Part shown: positions 8,357 through 15,474 of the stretch, piece by piece
Layout: every line of letters starts with the position of its first letter
How positions within the stretch are numbered: position 1 is the stretch's first letter
Source: an uncultured Alphaproteobacteria bacterium
Lineage (GTDB): Bacteria > Pseudomonadota > Alphaproteobacteria > RF32 > CAG-239
DNA: 44,917 nt
NCBI GenBank assembly: GCA_902464275.1
Contig: CABQIK010000014.1
Location: 1-44,917, forward strand
Direction of reading: 5' to 3'
The notes under the pieces: generated by a model
Databases searched by the model: none
What the model saw: only the letters and a program-made list of their open reading frames with translations
Told to the model about the DNA's origin: nothing
Position numbers and translations under genes: made by a program

Positions 8357-9076
8357 ATGCGTTTTGTTGATACCCATATTCATCTGCAAGATTTTGATAC
8401 ACCGGCGGAAGAAGTTATTTGCCTTTTGCGGCAAAACGGCGTTGATAAATGCATTTGTATTTCAGCTACGGAAGATGATTGGGAAAAAGTCGGCAATTTG
8501 GCGCAAAAGTTTCCGCAAACGGTGATACCTGCCTTTGCCGTTCACCCGTGGCATGCGACAACCTCGCAATCAGGTTGGCAAGAACGTTTAGAACAAAAAC
8601 TCAAGGATTTTCCGCAAGCTTTAATCGGCGAGTGCGGACTTGACCTTTTGAAAGGGGCGGAGCTCTCCGCGCAAGAAGAAGTGTTAAATTACCATATAAC
8701 TCTGGCCAAACAGTATAATCGCCCACTGTTGTTGCATTGGGTCAAGGCGTGGAATTTGTTAAACGCTTATTGGCAAAAGTTGCCGCAACCGGTTGTTTTT
8801 CATTCATTCAGCGGAAGCGCCGAGCTTTTAAAGCAAATATGTCTGCATGACGGATACATAGCGTTAAACGCTAAAATTTTGAGCACCAAACACGCGGATA
8901 ACATTATTAAAAACGTACCAAAAGACAGGTTGTTGTTTGAAACCGACGCTCCGTACCAAACCGCAGTGGCTGATTTGCCGCGCTTATGCGAAAATACGGC
9001 GTTAATTCGCGGTGAGAGGGTTGAAGATTTGGCTGAGAATGTTTATTATAACTCATTGAGGATTATAAATTTATGA
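8357..9076 (+). CDS. TatD family metal-dependent hydrolase
   Basis: TIM-barrel amidohydrolase-type nuclease. The metal ligands are visible: HIH at residues 7-9, Glu92 in IGECGLD, His in LLLHWVKAW, His in VFHSFSGS and Asp in LFETDAPY. TatD relatives are 3'-5' exonucleases or D-aminoacyl hydrolases, and the exact substrate is not evident. It is shorter (239 aa) than the second TatD-like gene at 31121-31900 and clearly a separate paralog. It lies inside the elbB operon, overlapping tcdA by four bases. Confidence 0.85.
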   Translation: MRFVDTHIHLQDFDTPAEEVICLLRQNGVDKCICISATEDDWEKVGNLAQKFPQTVIPAFAVHPWHATTSQSGWQERLEQKLKDFPQALIGECGLDLLKGAELSAQEEVLNYHITLAKQYNRPLLLHWVKAWNLLNAYWQKLPQPVVFHSFSGSAELLKQICLHDGYIALNAKILSTKHADNIIKNVPKDRLLFETDAPYQTAVADLPRLCENTALIRGERVEDLAENVYYNSLRIINL

Positions 9077-9798
9077 ACGATAAAAGACTTATGCGCACCA
9101 AAGCATTACTTGGTGAAAACGGGGTTAAAAATTTGCAAAATGCCACCGTGATGGTGTTCGGACTCGGGGCTGTCGGCGGTTATGCTTTGGAAGGCTTGGC
9201 ACGCGCCGGTATCGGACATTTAATTTTGGTTGATTTTGATGTTTTTGATGAAAGCAATATCAATCGCCAGATTTTGGCATTAAGTTCCACCGTTGGCAAA
9301 AAAAAGACGGAAGCCGCCAAGCAAAGAGTTTTGGAAATTAATCCGGAGTGTAATGTTGAACTTGAAGATATTTTTATAAGTGATGAAAATATAAGTATTT
9401 TATTAAATCGCGATATAGATTATGTTGTTGACGCCATAGACGTGTTAAAGTCAAAATGCAGTTTGATGTATGAGCTTTACAAGCGTCAAATTCCGTTTGT
9501 CAGCTCAATGGGAGCGGCTCTTAAAACTGATGCCTCATGTATAAAAACGGCCAAGCTTTCACAAACGGTTAATTGTCCGATGGCGCGTTGCATAAGGCAA
9601 AACTTAAAAAAGCGCGGCGCCGATTTAAGCAAAATAGATTGTGTTTTTTCGTCGGAACAATGCAATTTGCCGGAAGGTGCCGTAACTAAAAATCCTCAGG
9701 GCGGCAAAAATATTTTAGGCTCTTTGCCTACCATTACCGCCATTTTCGGCTTAACCATCGCCAATAAAATAATTGGAGATATTGCAAAAGGAAGGTAA
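9073..9798 (+). CDS. tcdA: tRNA threonylcarbamoyladenosine dehydratase
   Basis: E1/ThiF-like enzyme that uses ATP to cyclise t6A37 of ANN-decoding tRNAs to ct6A. The nucleotide-binding motif GLGAVG is at residues 30-35, followed by LILVDFDVFDESNINRQ, the ThiF-type Asp and Arg motif, and ALSSTVGKKKTEAA. Cysteines in VNCPMARC and FSSEQCN lie where TcdA proteins carry theirs. At 241 residues it is slightly short of E. coli TcdA (268), missing mostly the hydrophobic C-terminal tail. ATGA-type overlap with the TatD-like gene and a 3-base gap to the hydF-like gene place it in the operon. Confidence 0.9.
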   Translation: MNDKRLMRTKALLGENGVKNLQNATVMVFGLGAVGGYALEGLARAGIGHLILVDFDVFDESNINRQILALSSTVGKKKTEAAKQRVLEINPECNVELEDIFISDENISILLNRDIDYVVDAIDVLKSKCSLMYELYKRQIPFVSSMGAALKTDASCIKTAKLSQTVNCPMARCIRQNLKKRGADLSKIDCVFSSEQCNLPEGAVTKNPQGGKNILGSLPTITAIFGLTIANKIIGDIAKGR

Positions 9799-9801
9799 TT
9801 T

Positions 9802-11043
9802 ATGCAAAATAATTCGGCGGACTTTAAAATTAAAATTGCAGTATTGGGACGCCGAAAATCAGGCAAAACCAGATTTATCAGCCTGATAGCCGGCCAAAAT
9901 GCCGAAAAAGAAGGCAGGCAATCTTCCCTGGCGGCCGGAGTTACTGAAATTGCGCAAAATATGTATCCGATAGGTCCGTTATTATGGTTTGATACATCAG
10001 GCTTTAGCGGTGATAACCTCAGTATAAAAAATCAGCTTACCGCTTTGACTCCGGTTTTAACCGCCGCCGATGTGGCGGTTTTGGTTTGTGAAGGCGATAA
10101 AATCGGCAAAATTGAACGAGCTTTAATTACTAATTTGGAGCTTAAAAAGATTCCGCTGATTGTGGTGTTTAACAAGGCCGATACTCATAATATTGCTGAC
10201 AGCGAGGGCGCGATAACCGTAAATTCAACCGATTTATCATCACGTGATAAAGTTTTGCTTGAACTTAAAGAGGCATTAATAAAAGTTTGCCCTGAAGATT
10301 TGCTGATACCGCCGGTCTTGCTCGGCGATTTAGCACCAAGCGGCGGCTTGGTGGTTATGATGGTAAAAAATAATTACAGCGCGCCGAAAGGACGCCTGAT
10401 GCTGCCGCAAATGCAGGCAGTGCGTGACTGTATTAATCATCAGCAACAGATTTTAACCGTTACGGAAAAAGAATACGCCAACACCTTGAACAAGCTTAAA
10501 AATCCGCCTGATTTAGTGATTTGCGATTCTGATTTGGTGACGGCTATGGTTGCGCAAACGCCGCCTTATGTTAAATGCACCACCTTTGCGGTTTTAACCG
10601 CCCGTATGCAGGGTGATTTGCAACAAATGACCGATGGCGCTTTGGCATTATGGAAACTTAAAAACGGCGATAAAGTATTAATTGCGGAACCGTTCAGACC
10701 CGATGAATTAAAAGATGATGTCGGTACGATTAAAATTCCACGACAAATATCCGAAAAAACCGGTAAAGATTTAATAATTGAGCATTTCTTCGGCTCTGAT
10801 TGTCCGTTCGGACTTGAAAATTACAATCTGGTAGTGCATCGCGGACTGTATCTTTCCAGCCGGAGAGCCTATATGGCGGAGCAGAGCAGGTGCGCTAAGG
10901 CAAATGTGCCTTTAACCAATTACAGCGTTTGCATTTCAGAGCTGAACGGAGCGCTTGAAACCATATTGCGCCCGTTTCCGAACACTTTGGAACGCTATAA
11001 ACGCCGCCGTGATGAAATTTTTACACCTAAACGGCAACCATAA
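9802..11043 (+). CDS. HydF-like GTPase lacking the Fe-S cluster ligands
   Basis: Full-length paralog (413 aa) of the HydF encoded immediately downstream. The two align without net gaps from residue 16 to about 377. The Walker A (GRRKSGKT, 16-23), DTSG (64-67) and NKAD motifs are kept. The P-loop Asn expected in potassium-dependent GTPases is Lys19, and the G2 Thr cluster (GTTTD in the neighbour) is replaced. All cluster ligands of HydF (CxH...HCxxC) are changed: C298 to Phe, H300 to Pro, C347 to Arg, C350 to Tyr. His346 remains. It therefore cannot build the [4Fe-4S] site used in H-cluster assembly. Its place at the end of the elbB-tatD-tcdA operon and the intact reading frame argue for a retained, altered role rather than decay. 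Possible roles are a scaffold partner or heterodimer with HydF, or a different function. Confidence 0.85.
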   Translation: MQNNSADFKIKIAVLGRRKSGKTRFISLIAGQNAEKEGRQSSLAAGVTEIAQNMYPIGPLLWFDTSGFSGDNLSIKNQLTALTPVLTAADVAVLVCEGDKIGKIERALITNLELKKIPLIVVFNKADTHNIADSEGAITVNSTDLSSRDKVLLELKEALIKVCPEDLLIPPVLLGDLAPSGGLVVMMVKNNYSAPKGRLMLPQMQAVRDCINHQQQILTVTEKEYANTLNKLKNPPDLVICDSDLVTAMVAQTPPYVKCTTFAVLTARMQGDLQQMTDGALALWKLKNGDKVLIAEPFRPDELKDDVGTIKIPRQISEKTGKDLIIEHFFGSDCPFGLENYNLVVHRGLYLSSRRAYMAEQSRCAKANVPLTNYSVCISELNGALETILRPFPNTLERYKRRRDEIFTPKRQP

Positions 11044-11044
11044 C

Positions 11045-11063
11045 TTTTATGCATTGCATAAAA
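11045..11063. promoter_or_regulatory. 19-bp perfect palindrome before hydF (possible operator)
   Basis: TTTTATGCA, one central T, then TGCATAAAA. It starts two bases after the hydF-like stop codon and lies about 70 bases before the ATG of hydF. As RNA it would be a poor terminator (very short loop, AT stem), so a dimeric regulator site upstream of hydF is the better reading. No known consensus was matched with confidence. Confidence 0.4.
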
Positions 11064-11135
11064 TTGTTGATATTGTTGCGTTTTTTATCTTTTGAGCTAT
11101 TATTTGTCATATTTTACTTTTTAAAGGATACTTAA

Positions 11136-12356
11136 ATGCAGCAAACACCTAAAGGATTACGCCTGCAAATTGCTTTATTAGGGCGGGTTAATGCCGGAAA
11201 ATCAAGCTTTTTGAATCTGTTGACCGGTCAAGATATTTCTATTACCTCTGATGTTGCAGGAACTACCACCGATGTGGTTGAAAAAGCGCAAGAGCTTTTG
11301 CCGATTGGACCGGTTTTGTGGCTGGATACCGCAGGTTTTGGCGATGACACCAAACTTTCAGATAAACGTATTGCCAAAACGCTTAAAGTTTTAGACCGTG
11401 CCGATGTGGCGGTTTTGGTGTGTGAGGGTGATAAAATCGGTAAAATTGAACGCGGTATAATAGAGCAGGTTGAAGCAAAAAAATTGCCGCTGATTGTGGT
11501 GTTTAACAAAGCCGATATTTGCAAAGTTAAAAATCCGGAAGGGGCGATTGTTGTAAATTCATTGGATAAAAGCTCGCGCGATAAAGTTTTGAGCGAGCTG
11601 AAAGCGGCGTTAATTAAAGTTTGTCCGGACGAAGTGCTTAATCCGCCGGCATTGCTTGGCGATTTGGCGCCGGAGCATGGTACGGTAGTAATGATTGTGC
11701 CGATTGATTATGAGGCGCCGAAAGGACGGATTATTTTGCCGCAGGTGCAGGCAATTCGCGACTGTCTGGATTATAATCAGACCGTGATGGTAGTAAAAGA
11801 AAACGATTATGCGGCGGCATTGCAAAACTTAAAGAAGGCACCCGATTTGGTGGTTTGCGATTCGCAAGTGGTAAACAAAATGGTAGCGGAAACTCCGAAA
11901 AATATTAAATGCACCACATTTTCAGTTTTAATGGCGCGCTTAAAAGGCGATTTAGATAAATTGACCCAAGGAGCGGCGGCTATTTGGAAGTTAGAGGACG
12001 GTGACAGGGTTTTGATTGCCGAATCGTGTACTCATCATGCCATGAAAGATGACATCGGTACGGTTAAAATTCCTAACTTGTTAAAGCTGAAGACCGGCAA
12101 AGATTTGATTATTGACCATGTTTCAGGCTGCGAATTTCCGTATAATTTAGATAAATATAACTTAGTTATTCAGTGCGGCGGCTGTATGCAAAATCGGCGA
12201 GAAATACTATCGCGCATAAATAAGTGCGAACAAGTTAATGTGCCGATTACCAATTACGGGATTTGCATTTCAGAGCTAAACGGCGTGTTAGCAAGGGTTT
12301 TAGAGCCTTTTGGCGACACTTATCGCAGTTATGCGGCAAGTAAAACGAAAAAATAG
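11136..12356 (+). CDS. hydF: [FeFe] hydrogenase H-cluster maturation GTPase HydF
   Basis: Scaffold/GTPase that carries the 2Fe subcluster precursor made by HydE and HydG and hands it to apo-hydrogenase. The N-terminal G domain has GRVNAGKSS (16-24, with the Asn typical of K-activated GTPases), GTTTD (42-46), DTAG (64-67) and NKAD. The C-terminal cluster site reads C298-T-H300, then 45 residues, then Q346-C347-G-G-C350. This is the HydF CxHx(44-53)HCxxC pattern with Gln in place of the less conserved His. The conserved VPITNYG follows. Length is 406 residues. It has its own 92-base upstream region with a palindrome. The hydrogenase gene lies about 30 kb away, and hydE and hydG are not in the window. 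Confidence 0.95.
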   Translation: MQQTPKGLRLQIALLGRVNAGKSSFLNLLTGQDISITSDVAGTTTDVVEKAQELLPIGPVLWLDTAGFGDDTKLSDKRIAKTLKVLDRADVAVLVCEGDKIGKIERGIIEQVEAKKLPLIVVFNKADICKVKNPEGAIVVNSLDKSSRDKVLSELKAALIKVCPDEVLNPPALLGDLAPEHGTVVMIVPIDYEAPKGRIILPQVQAIRDCLDYNQTVMVVKENDYAAALQNLKKAPDLVVCDSQVVNKMVAETPKNIKCTTFSVLMARLKGDLDKLTQGAAAIWKLEDGDRVLIAESCTHHAMKDDIGTVKIPNLLKLKTGKDLIIDHVSGCEFPYNLDKYNLVIQCGGCMQNRREILSRINKCEQVNVPITNYGICISELNGVLARVLEPFGDTYRSYAASKTKK

Positions 12357-12390
12357 TTTTTAACGTTATTTCAAGCTGTTATTGCAAAAA

Positions 12391-12420
12391 ACGATACAAA
12401 GCGATACAAAAAGATACATT
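12391..12420 (+). repeat. Three 10-bp GATACA iterons upstream of the 398-aa gene
   Basis: ACGATACAAA, GCGATACAAA and AAGATACATT follow each other exactly, so the GATACA core recurs every 10 bases (12393, 12403, 12413), one helical turn apart. They sit directly before a candidate promoter. This arrangement suits cooperative binding of a regulator on one DNA face. No protein can be named. Confidence 0.45.
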
Positions 12421-12427
12421 TTTCTTC

Positions 12428-12457
12428 TTGCGAACAATATTTGATTAATCTTAATAT
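12428..12457 (+). promoter_or_regulatory. Candidate promoter of the 398-aa unknown gene
   Basis: TTGCGA (12428-12433) and TAATAT (12452-12457) with 18-base spacing. A strong ribosome binding site AGGAGG (12484-12489) precedes the ATG at 12495 by five bases. Confidence 0.45.
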
Positions 12458-12494
12458 AAAACCGGATTGATTTTAATATTAACAGGAGGAAATT

Positions 12495-13691
12495 ATGTTA
12501 GGAAAAACAAATTCAAATGTTCAAAAAGCAGGCGGTGTGACTCTCACTGCCGTAAACAAGACCGGCGCAAGTGTGAATGTTGGTGACAAAGTGTGGATTA
12601 ACAGCAACGTACAGACCGCGGGCGGTAATTACAAGCTTGACAACTATGGCGGCGGCTCGTCAAAGTGTCCGGTTATCAGCAGAACCGGTAATTTCGGGTG
12701 GAATTACTCGTATCTGTTAAGTATCGGGGCGGAGGCGGCAACCAACATCGGCAGTTTTACCTCTCAATCGCTCGGAATCAGATATTTAGCGGATAACAGT
12801 ATGTTTCTTGATAACAATCGGGTTGATGATACCGCGCAGTATGCGCTAAGCGCAACCGGAGTGAGCAATTTTCATCCGATTGGCGATGATTTGTGTTACG
12901 GAAACGACCAAGGAACTAATAATTACCATTTTTACAAAATCAATATGGCCAACGGCGAAATTTTGCAAACATGGAATATAGCAAATACACCGACTGCCGG
13001 TACATATAACGTGATGTCCGTAATTGGCAATAAAATTTATGATATAATGGGTTCAAAGTATTATATGCTCGGTGATGATTCTTCAGTTACCGAAAATACT
13101 TATACTTGGGTTAATAAAGGCACAAGCGTTTTATATCCGGCGGGAGTAACCGCGGACGGCAAGTATATTATCTGTTCAACTGATTATCATTTTTCAAACA
13201 GCGGTAGTAGCGGCGGCTATTTGCGCTTGGTTGAAGTGGTGGACAGCACGCACCTTAAATGCTTGCAACAAACGGAAATGCCCGCGGATTTACAGCCGTT
13301 TTACAGCGCAAAATGTAACATGGTGTTTAATCCGTACACCGGAATATTGACGCTCGCCACGCCGAAAAGCACCTCATACGCGGTTATGAAATATGCCGCT
13401 GAGGCGTGGAGCAAGCTCACCTTTGATTTAAGCGGCTTTTTGGGCGATGAGTTTTGGCTTATGGGCTCAATTACGGTTTCGGACGATTTAAGCCGGGCAT
13501 GCGTAAATTACAGCAAAAACACTACCACATCAACATATTGGGCGCAAATTGTAAACATGAGCAGCACAAGCGGATATGCGGCAGTGCCGTACAAGGCTTA
13601 TAACATAACGGCTGACACAATCACCGGCTATGCCAAAGGCGCGGCAAGCGCCGGAGACTCGTTTGAAGCAAATGTGGCAAGTGCTGAATAA
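12495..13691 (+). CDS. Unknown protein, 398 aa, beta-rich, tail-fibre or surface-like
   Basis: Not recognised. It has no signal peptide and no membrane segment. It is rich in Asn, Ser, Thr, Gly and Tyr. The start (GGVTLTAVNKTGASVNVGDKV) and the end (TITGYAKGAASAGDSFEAN) resemble the small beta-domains found in phage tail or fibre proteins of gut bacteria. The middle shows repeated short beta-strand pairs with Gly-Asn or Asp-Gly turns (VIGNKIYDI, TADGKYIICST, VSDDLSRACVNYS), suggesting a propeller-like fold. It is a one-gene transcription unit with its own promoter, iterons, strong ribosome binding site and a GAAA-tetraloop terminator, so it is probably well expressed and separately regulated. 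No phage genes are adjacent. Confidence 0.6.
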   Translation: MLGKTNSNVQKAGGVTLTAVNKTGASVNVGDKVWINSNVQTAGGNYKLDNYGGGSSKCPVISRTGNFGWNYSYLLSIGAEAATNIGSFTSQSLGIRYLADNSMFLDNNRVDDTAQYALSATGVSNFHPIGDDLCYGNDQGTNNYHFYKINMANGEILQTWNIANTPTAGTYNVMSVIGNKIYDIMGSKYYMLGDDSSVTENTYTWVNKGTSVLYPAGVTADGKYIICSTDYHFSNSGSSGGYLRLVEVVDSTHLKCLQQTEMPADLQPFYSAKCNMVFNPYTGILTLATPKSTSYAVMKYAAEAWSKLTFDLSGFLGDEFWLMGSITVSDDLSRACVNYSKNTTTSTYWAQIVNMSSTSGYAAVPYKAYNITADTITGYAKGAASAGDSFEANVASAE

Positions 13692-13711
13692 AACAGCCTA
13701 AGGCGGAAAGG

Positions 13712-13736
13712 AAAGGGGCGGAAACGTCCCTTTTTT
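13712..13736 (+). terminator. Intrinsic terminator of the 398-aa gene
   Basis: A 9-bp stem (AAAGGGGCG / CGTCCCTTT, one G-T wobble) is capped by a GAAA tetraloop (13721-13724) and followed by a run of T. It lies about 20 bases after the stop. Confidence 0.85.
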
Positions 13737-13807
13737 ATAACAATCAACTTGTAAAGTTACGTTTTATGATTATTATAAAACAGTGAATAACTTTTAAGGA
13801 GGGAAAA

Positions 13808-14182
13808 ATGGAGTTTTACAGATGTAATCATTGCGGCAATATTGTAACTTTGTTGCACAATTCAGGCGCGCCGCTTTCGTGTTGCGGCGAACACATGGAA
13901 AAAATACCGGAAAATACGGTTGATGCTTCGGCTGAAAAGCACGTGCCGGTTATTAAGCAGACCGGTAGTAATGTGGTGGTAAAAATCGGCAGTGTTCCGC
14001 ATCCGATGGAACCGAAACATTACATTATGTGGATTGTGTTAGAAACCAAATCAGGTTATCAGTTTAAGCATTTAAGAGCAGGCGAGGCGCCGGAAGCCAT
14101 TTTTGAACTTACCGCTGATGATGAAGTTGTAAAAGCGTATGAATATTGCAATATTCACGGTCTTTGGAGCGTTGCTTTATAA
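13808..14182 (+). CDS. dfx: Desulfoferrodoxin (superoxide reductase)
   Basis: Reduces superoxide to peroxide without releasing oxygen, typical of anaerobes. The N-terminal desulforedoxin-like FeS4 centre is complete: C6, C9, C25 and C26 (YRCNHCG and LSCCGEHM). The catalytic centre ligands are present: H46 in the EKHVPV motif, H66, H72, C115 and H118 (YCNIHGLW). The EKH motif keeps the Glu and Lys that control superoxide binding. The length of 124 residues is standard for a two-iron protein. GGAGGG lies just before the ATG. It stands alone between the 398-aa unknown gene and tRNA-Ser. Confidence 0.95.
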   Translation: MEFYRCNHCGNIVTLLHNSGAPLSCCGEHMEKIPENTVDASAEKHVPVIKQTGSNVVVKIGSVPHPMEPKHYIMWIVLETKSGYQFKHLRAGEAPEAIFELTADDEVVKAYEYCNIHGLWSVAL

Positions 14183-14239
14183 TAAAATCCAGCCCAAACT
14201 CTCCGTTTTTAACAAAATGAAAAAAAGTTAAAAAATCAG

Positions 14240-14268
14240 TTGACGAAAAAGAAAAGATACGTTAAATA
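14240..14268 (+). promoter_or_regulatory. Promoter of tRNA-Ser
   Basis: TTGACG (14240-14245) and TAAATA (14263-14268) are 17 bases apart. A better -10 box, TATAAT (14267-14272), is also present but at 21 bases. Transcription would start just before the tRNA at 14282. Confidence 0.5.
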
Positions 14269-14281
14269 TAATCGCAACCAC

Positions 14282-14370
14282 GGAGAGTTGGCAGAGTGGT
14301 AATGCAGCGGATTGCTAATCCGTCATCGTGTTAAAGCGATGCACAGGTTCGAGTCCTGTACTCTCCGCCA
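14282..14370 (+). tRNA. tRNA-Ser (anticodon GCT), CCA encoded
   Basis: The acceptor arm pairs GGAGAGT (14282-14288) with ACTCTCC (14360-14366). Discriminator G (14367) and an encoded CCA (14368-14370) follow. The anticodon loop reads ATTGCTAAT within a CGG/CCG-containing stem, giving anticodon GCT for AGC/AGU codons. A long variable arm (CATCG...CGATG) marks it as a class II tRNA, and the T arm is ACAGG TTCGAGT CCTGT. A 12-bp terminator follows directly. The 3' end is duplicated at 14576-14594. Confidence 0.95.
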
Positions 14371-14404
14371 TTAAAAAAGGAAACGCAAGTTTCCTTTTTT
14401 TGTT
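14352..14404 (+). repeat. 53-bp direct repeat, copy 1 (tRNA-Ser 3' end plus terminator)
   Basis: This copy spans the last 19 bases of the tRNA and its terminator. It is identical to 14576-14628, with 171 bases between the two. The pattern resembles attachment-site duplication at a tRNA 3' end, but no integrase is present. Confidence 0.85.
14373..14404 (+). terminator. Terminator of tRNA-Ser
   Basis: Stem AAAAAAGGAAAC (14373-14384), loop GCAA, stem GTTTCCTTTTTT (14389-14400), then more T. A 12-bp perfect hairpin. Confidence 0.9.
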
Positions 14405-14423
14405 TCCGACGTATGGTTGGTTA

Positions 14424-14439
14424 GTACAGGACTTGAACC
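14424..14439 (-). repeat. Inverted partial copy of the tRNA-Ser T arm
   Basis: GTACAGGACTTGAACC is the reverse complement, with one mismatch in 16, of the T-arm segment at 14346-14361. Together with the 53-bp direct repeat it shows that this spacer was built by rearrangement of tRNA sequence. Confidence 0.6.
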
Positions 14440-14455
14440 GTGAGGAGCGCTAAGT

Positions 14456-14481
14456 AAAAACGCCTTTAATATGGCGTTTTT
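14456..14481 (+). terminator. Second hairpin with T run inside the tRNA spacer
   Basis: AAAAACGCC (14456-14464), 8-base loop, GGCGTTTTT (14473-14481). It could terminate transcription on either strand. It lies between the two 53-bp repeats, where no gene is visible. Confidence 0.6.
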
Positions 14482-14575
14482 ATCTGCAAGCTCTTTGTAA
14501 CATCTTAATGAGCAAGGGAGCAGGGCGACTGCTGCGAATTTAGATGCCAAAGAGAAGAGCTGTTGAAAACAGCGT

Positions 14576-14628
14576 AGTCCTGTACTCTCCGCCATTAAAA
14601 AAGGAAACGCAAGTTTCCTTTTTTTGTT
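14576..14628 (+). repeat. 53-bp direct repeat, copy 2 (orphan tRNA 3' end plus terminator)
   Basis: Exact copy of 14352-14404: the 3' 19 bases of tRNA-Ser including CCA, then the same terminator hairpin (14597-14624). No matching 5' tRNA half precedes it. Two small hairpins (14519-14533 and 14559-14573) lie just upstream. Confidence 0.85.
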
Positions 14629-14654
14629 ATTTTGAGATTTGGATGGGATTGAAA

Positions 14655-14915
14655 ATGAACATATTGGCTGAAATTGTCGGTTATATTGCCGGATTATGTA
14701 TCGCAACATGCTTTTTGCCGCAAACATTACAAACCATAAAAAGTAAAAATGTAAAAGATTTGTCTTTGGTCAGCTATATTATTTATTGTACCGGAATGAT
14801 TTGTTGGGTGATTTACGGCATATATTTACATTCGGTACAGATGATTTTGTTTAATTTAATTTCACTTTATTTTGCCGGCACTATTTTATATATGATTATC
14901 CGCTACAAAAAATAA
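14655..14915 (+). CDS. SemiSWEET-type sugar transporter (PQ-loop)
   Basis: 86 residues starting MNILAEIVGYIAG. The frame is open further upstream into the duplicated tRNA sequence, but those codons read through a terminator hairpin and are not credible. The protein has three membrane helices (about 5-25, 38-58 and 63-82) and the PQ motif in FLPQTLQTIKSKNVKDLS, as in bacterial SemiSWEETs (MtN3 half-units). These dimerise in the inner membrane and let sugars pass down a gradient. It lies 26 bases after the second copy of the tRNA terminator. Confidence 0.88.
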   Translation: MNILAEIVGYIAGLCIATCFLPQTLQTIKSKNVKDLSLVSYIIYCTGMICWVIYGIYLHSVQMILFNLISLYFAGTILYMIIRYKK

Positions 14916-15030
14916 ATCAGCCTACAACTTATAATGTGATGGTGTGGAATGTTCTTTATATGTTTTATATTGCCTTTGGGGTACAATTATTATATTGTCG
15001 CTCAGGTTTTACTTTACAATAGAGAACAGC

Positions 15031-15474
15031 ATGGAAATATCTGAAGTATATAATCGTACGCCACAACTTCTTAAAGCATTACTGCAAATATGGGAAGATT
15101 CTGTGCGGGCAACACATCTTTTTCTTTCTGATGCTGAAATTAAACACATAAAAGAGTATGTGGTGCCGGCTTTAGAGGCTGTTGAGCATTTAATTGTTGC
15201 TAAAACAAATGCAGGAGAACCGATTGCCTTTATGGGAATTAATGACGGCAGACTTGAAATGCTGTTTATTTCAGCGGCAGAACGAGGAAAAGGGCTGGGT
15301 AGACAACTGATTGAATATGGTATCAGTAAATATAATCTCAGTGAATTAACCGTAAATGAGCAAAATCCGCAAGCTGCCGGATTTTATCAACATTTAGGCT
15401 TTGTAACCTACAAACGAACTGACTTTGATGAAGAAGGCAATCCGTATCCGCTGCTGTATATGAAGCGCGCATAA
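15031..15474 (+). CDS. GNAT family N-acetyltransferase
   Basis: 147 residues from ATG 15031 (MEISEVYNRTPQLLKALLQI). An in-frame ATG at 14944 would add a hydrophobic leader not expected for the family. The acetyl-CoA binding loop is clear as AAERGKGLGRQLIEYG (R/QxxGxG/A pattern), followed by LTVNEQNPQAAGFYQHLGF, the motif B region. It resembles the YjaB/YafP-like GNATs that acetylate small molecules or amino groups, but the substrate is not predictable. No strong ribosome binding site is visible upstream. The 289 bases between this gene and yejF hold no gene I can support. Confidence 0.85.
   Translation: MEISEVYNRTPQLLKALLQIWEDSVRATHLFLSDAEIKHIKEYVVPALEAVEHLIVAKTNAGEPIAFMGINDGRLEMLFISAAERGKGLGRQLIEYGISKYNLSELTVNEQNPQAAGFYQHLGFVTYKRTDFDEEGNPYPLLYMKRA

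Noticed and set aside
12495..14628. A prophage or integrated island between the 398-aa gene and the tRNA repeat
   Set aside because: There is no integrase, terminase, portal or other phage gene, and desulfoferrodoxin in between is an ordinary anaerobe gene.
14405..14654. A second tRNA gene ending at the duplicated CCA
   Set aside because: Only the 3' 19 bases are present; no 5' acceptor strand, D arm or anticodon arm can be folded upstream.
14544..14654. Longer SemiSWEET start at 14544
   Set aside because: The added residues are read from the duplicated tRNA end and its terminator.
14371..14727. Open reading frame on the minus strand through the tRNA spacer
   Set aside because: It runs through terminator hairpins and overlaps SemiSWEET; its sequence is not protein-like and it has no ribosome binding site.
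14944..15030. Longer GNAT start at 14944
   Set aside because: It would add a hydrophobic leader that the GNAT family does not have; the ATG at 15031 gives a normal domain start.
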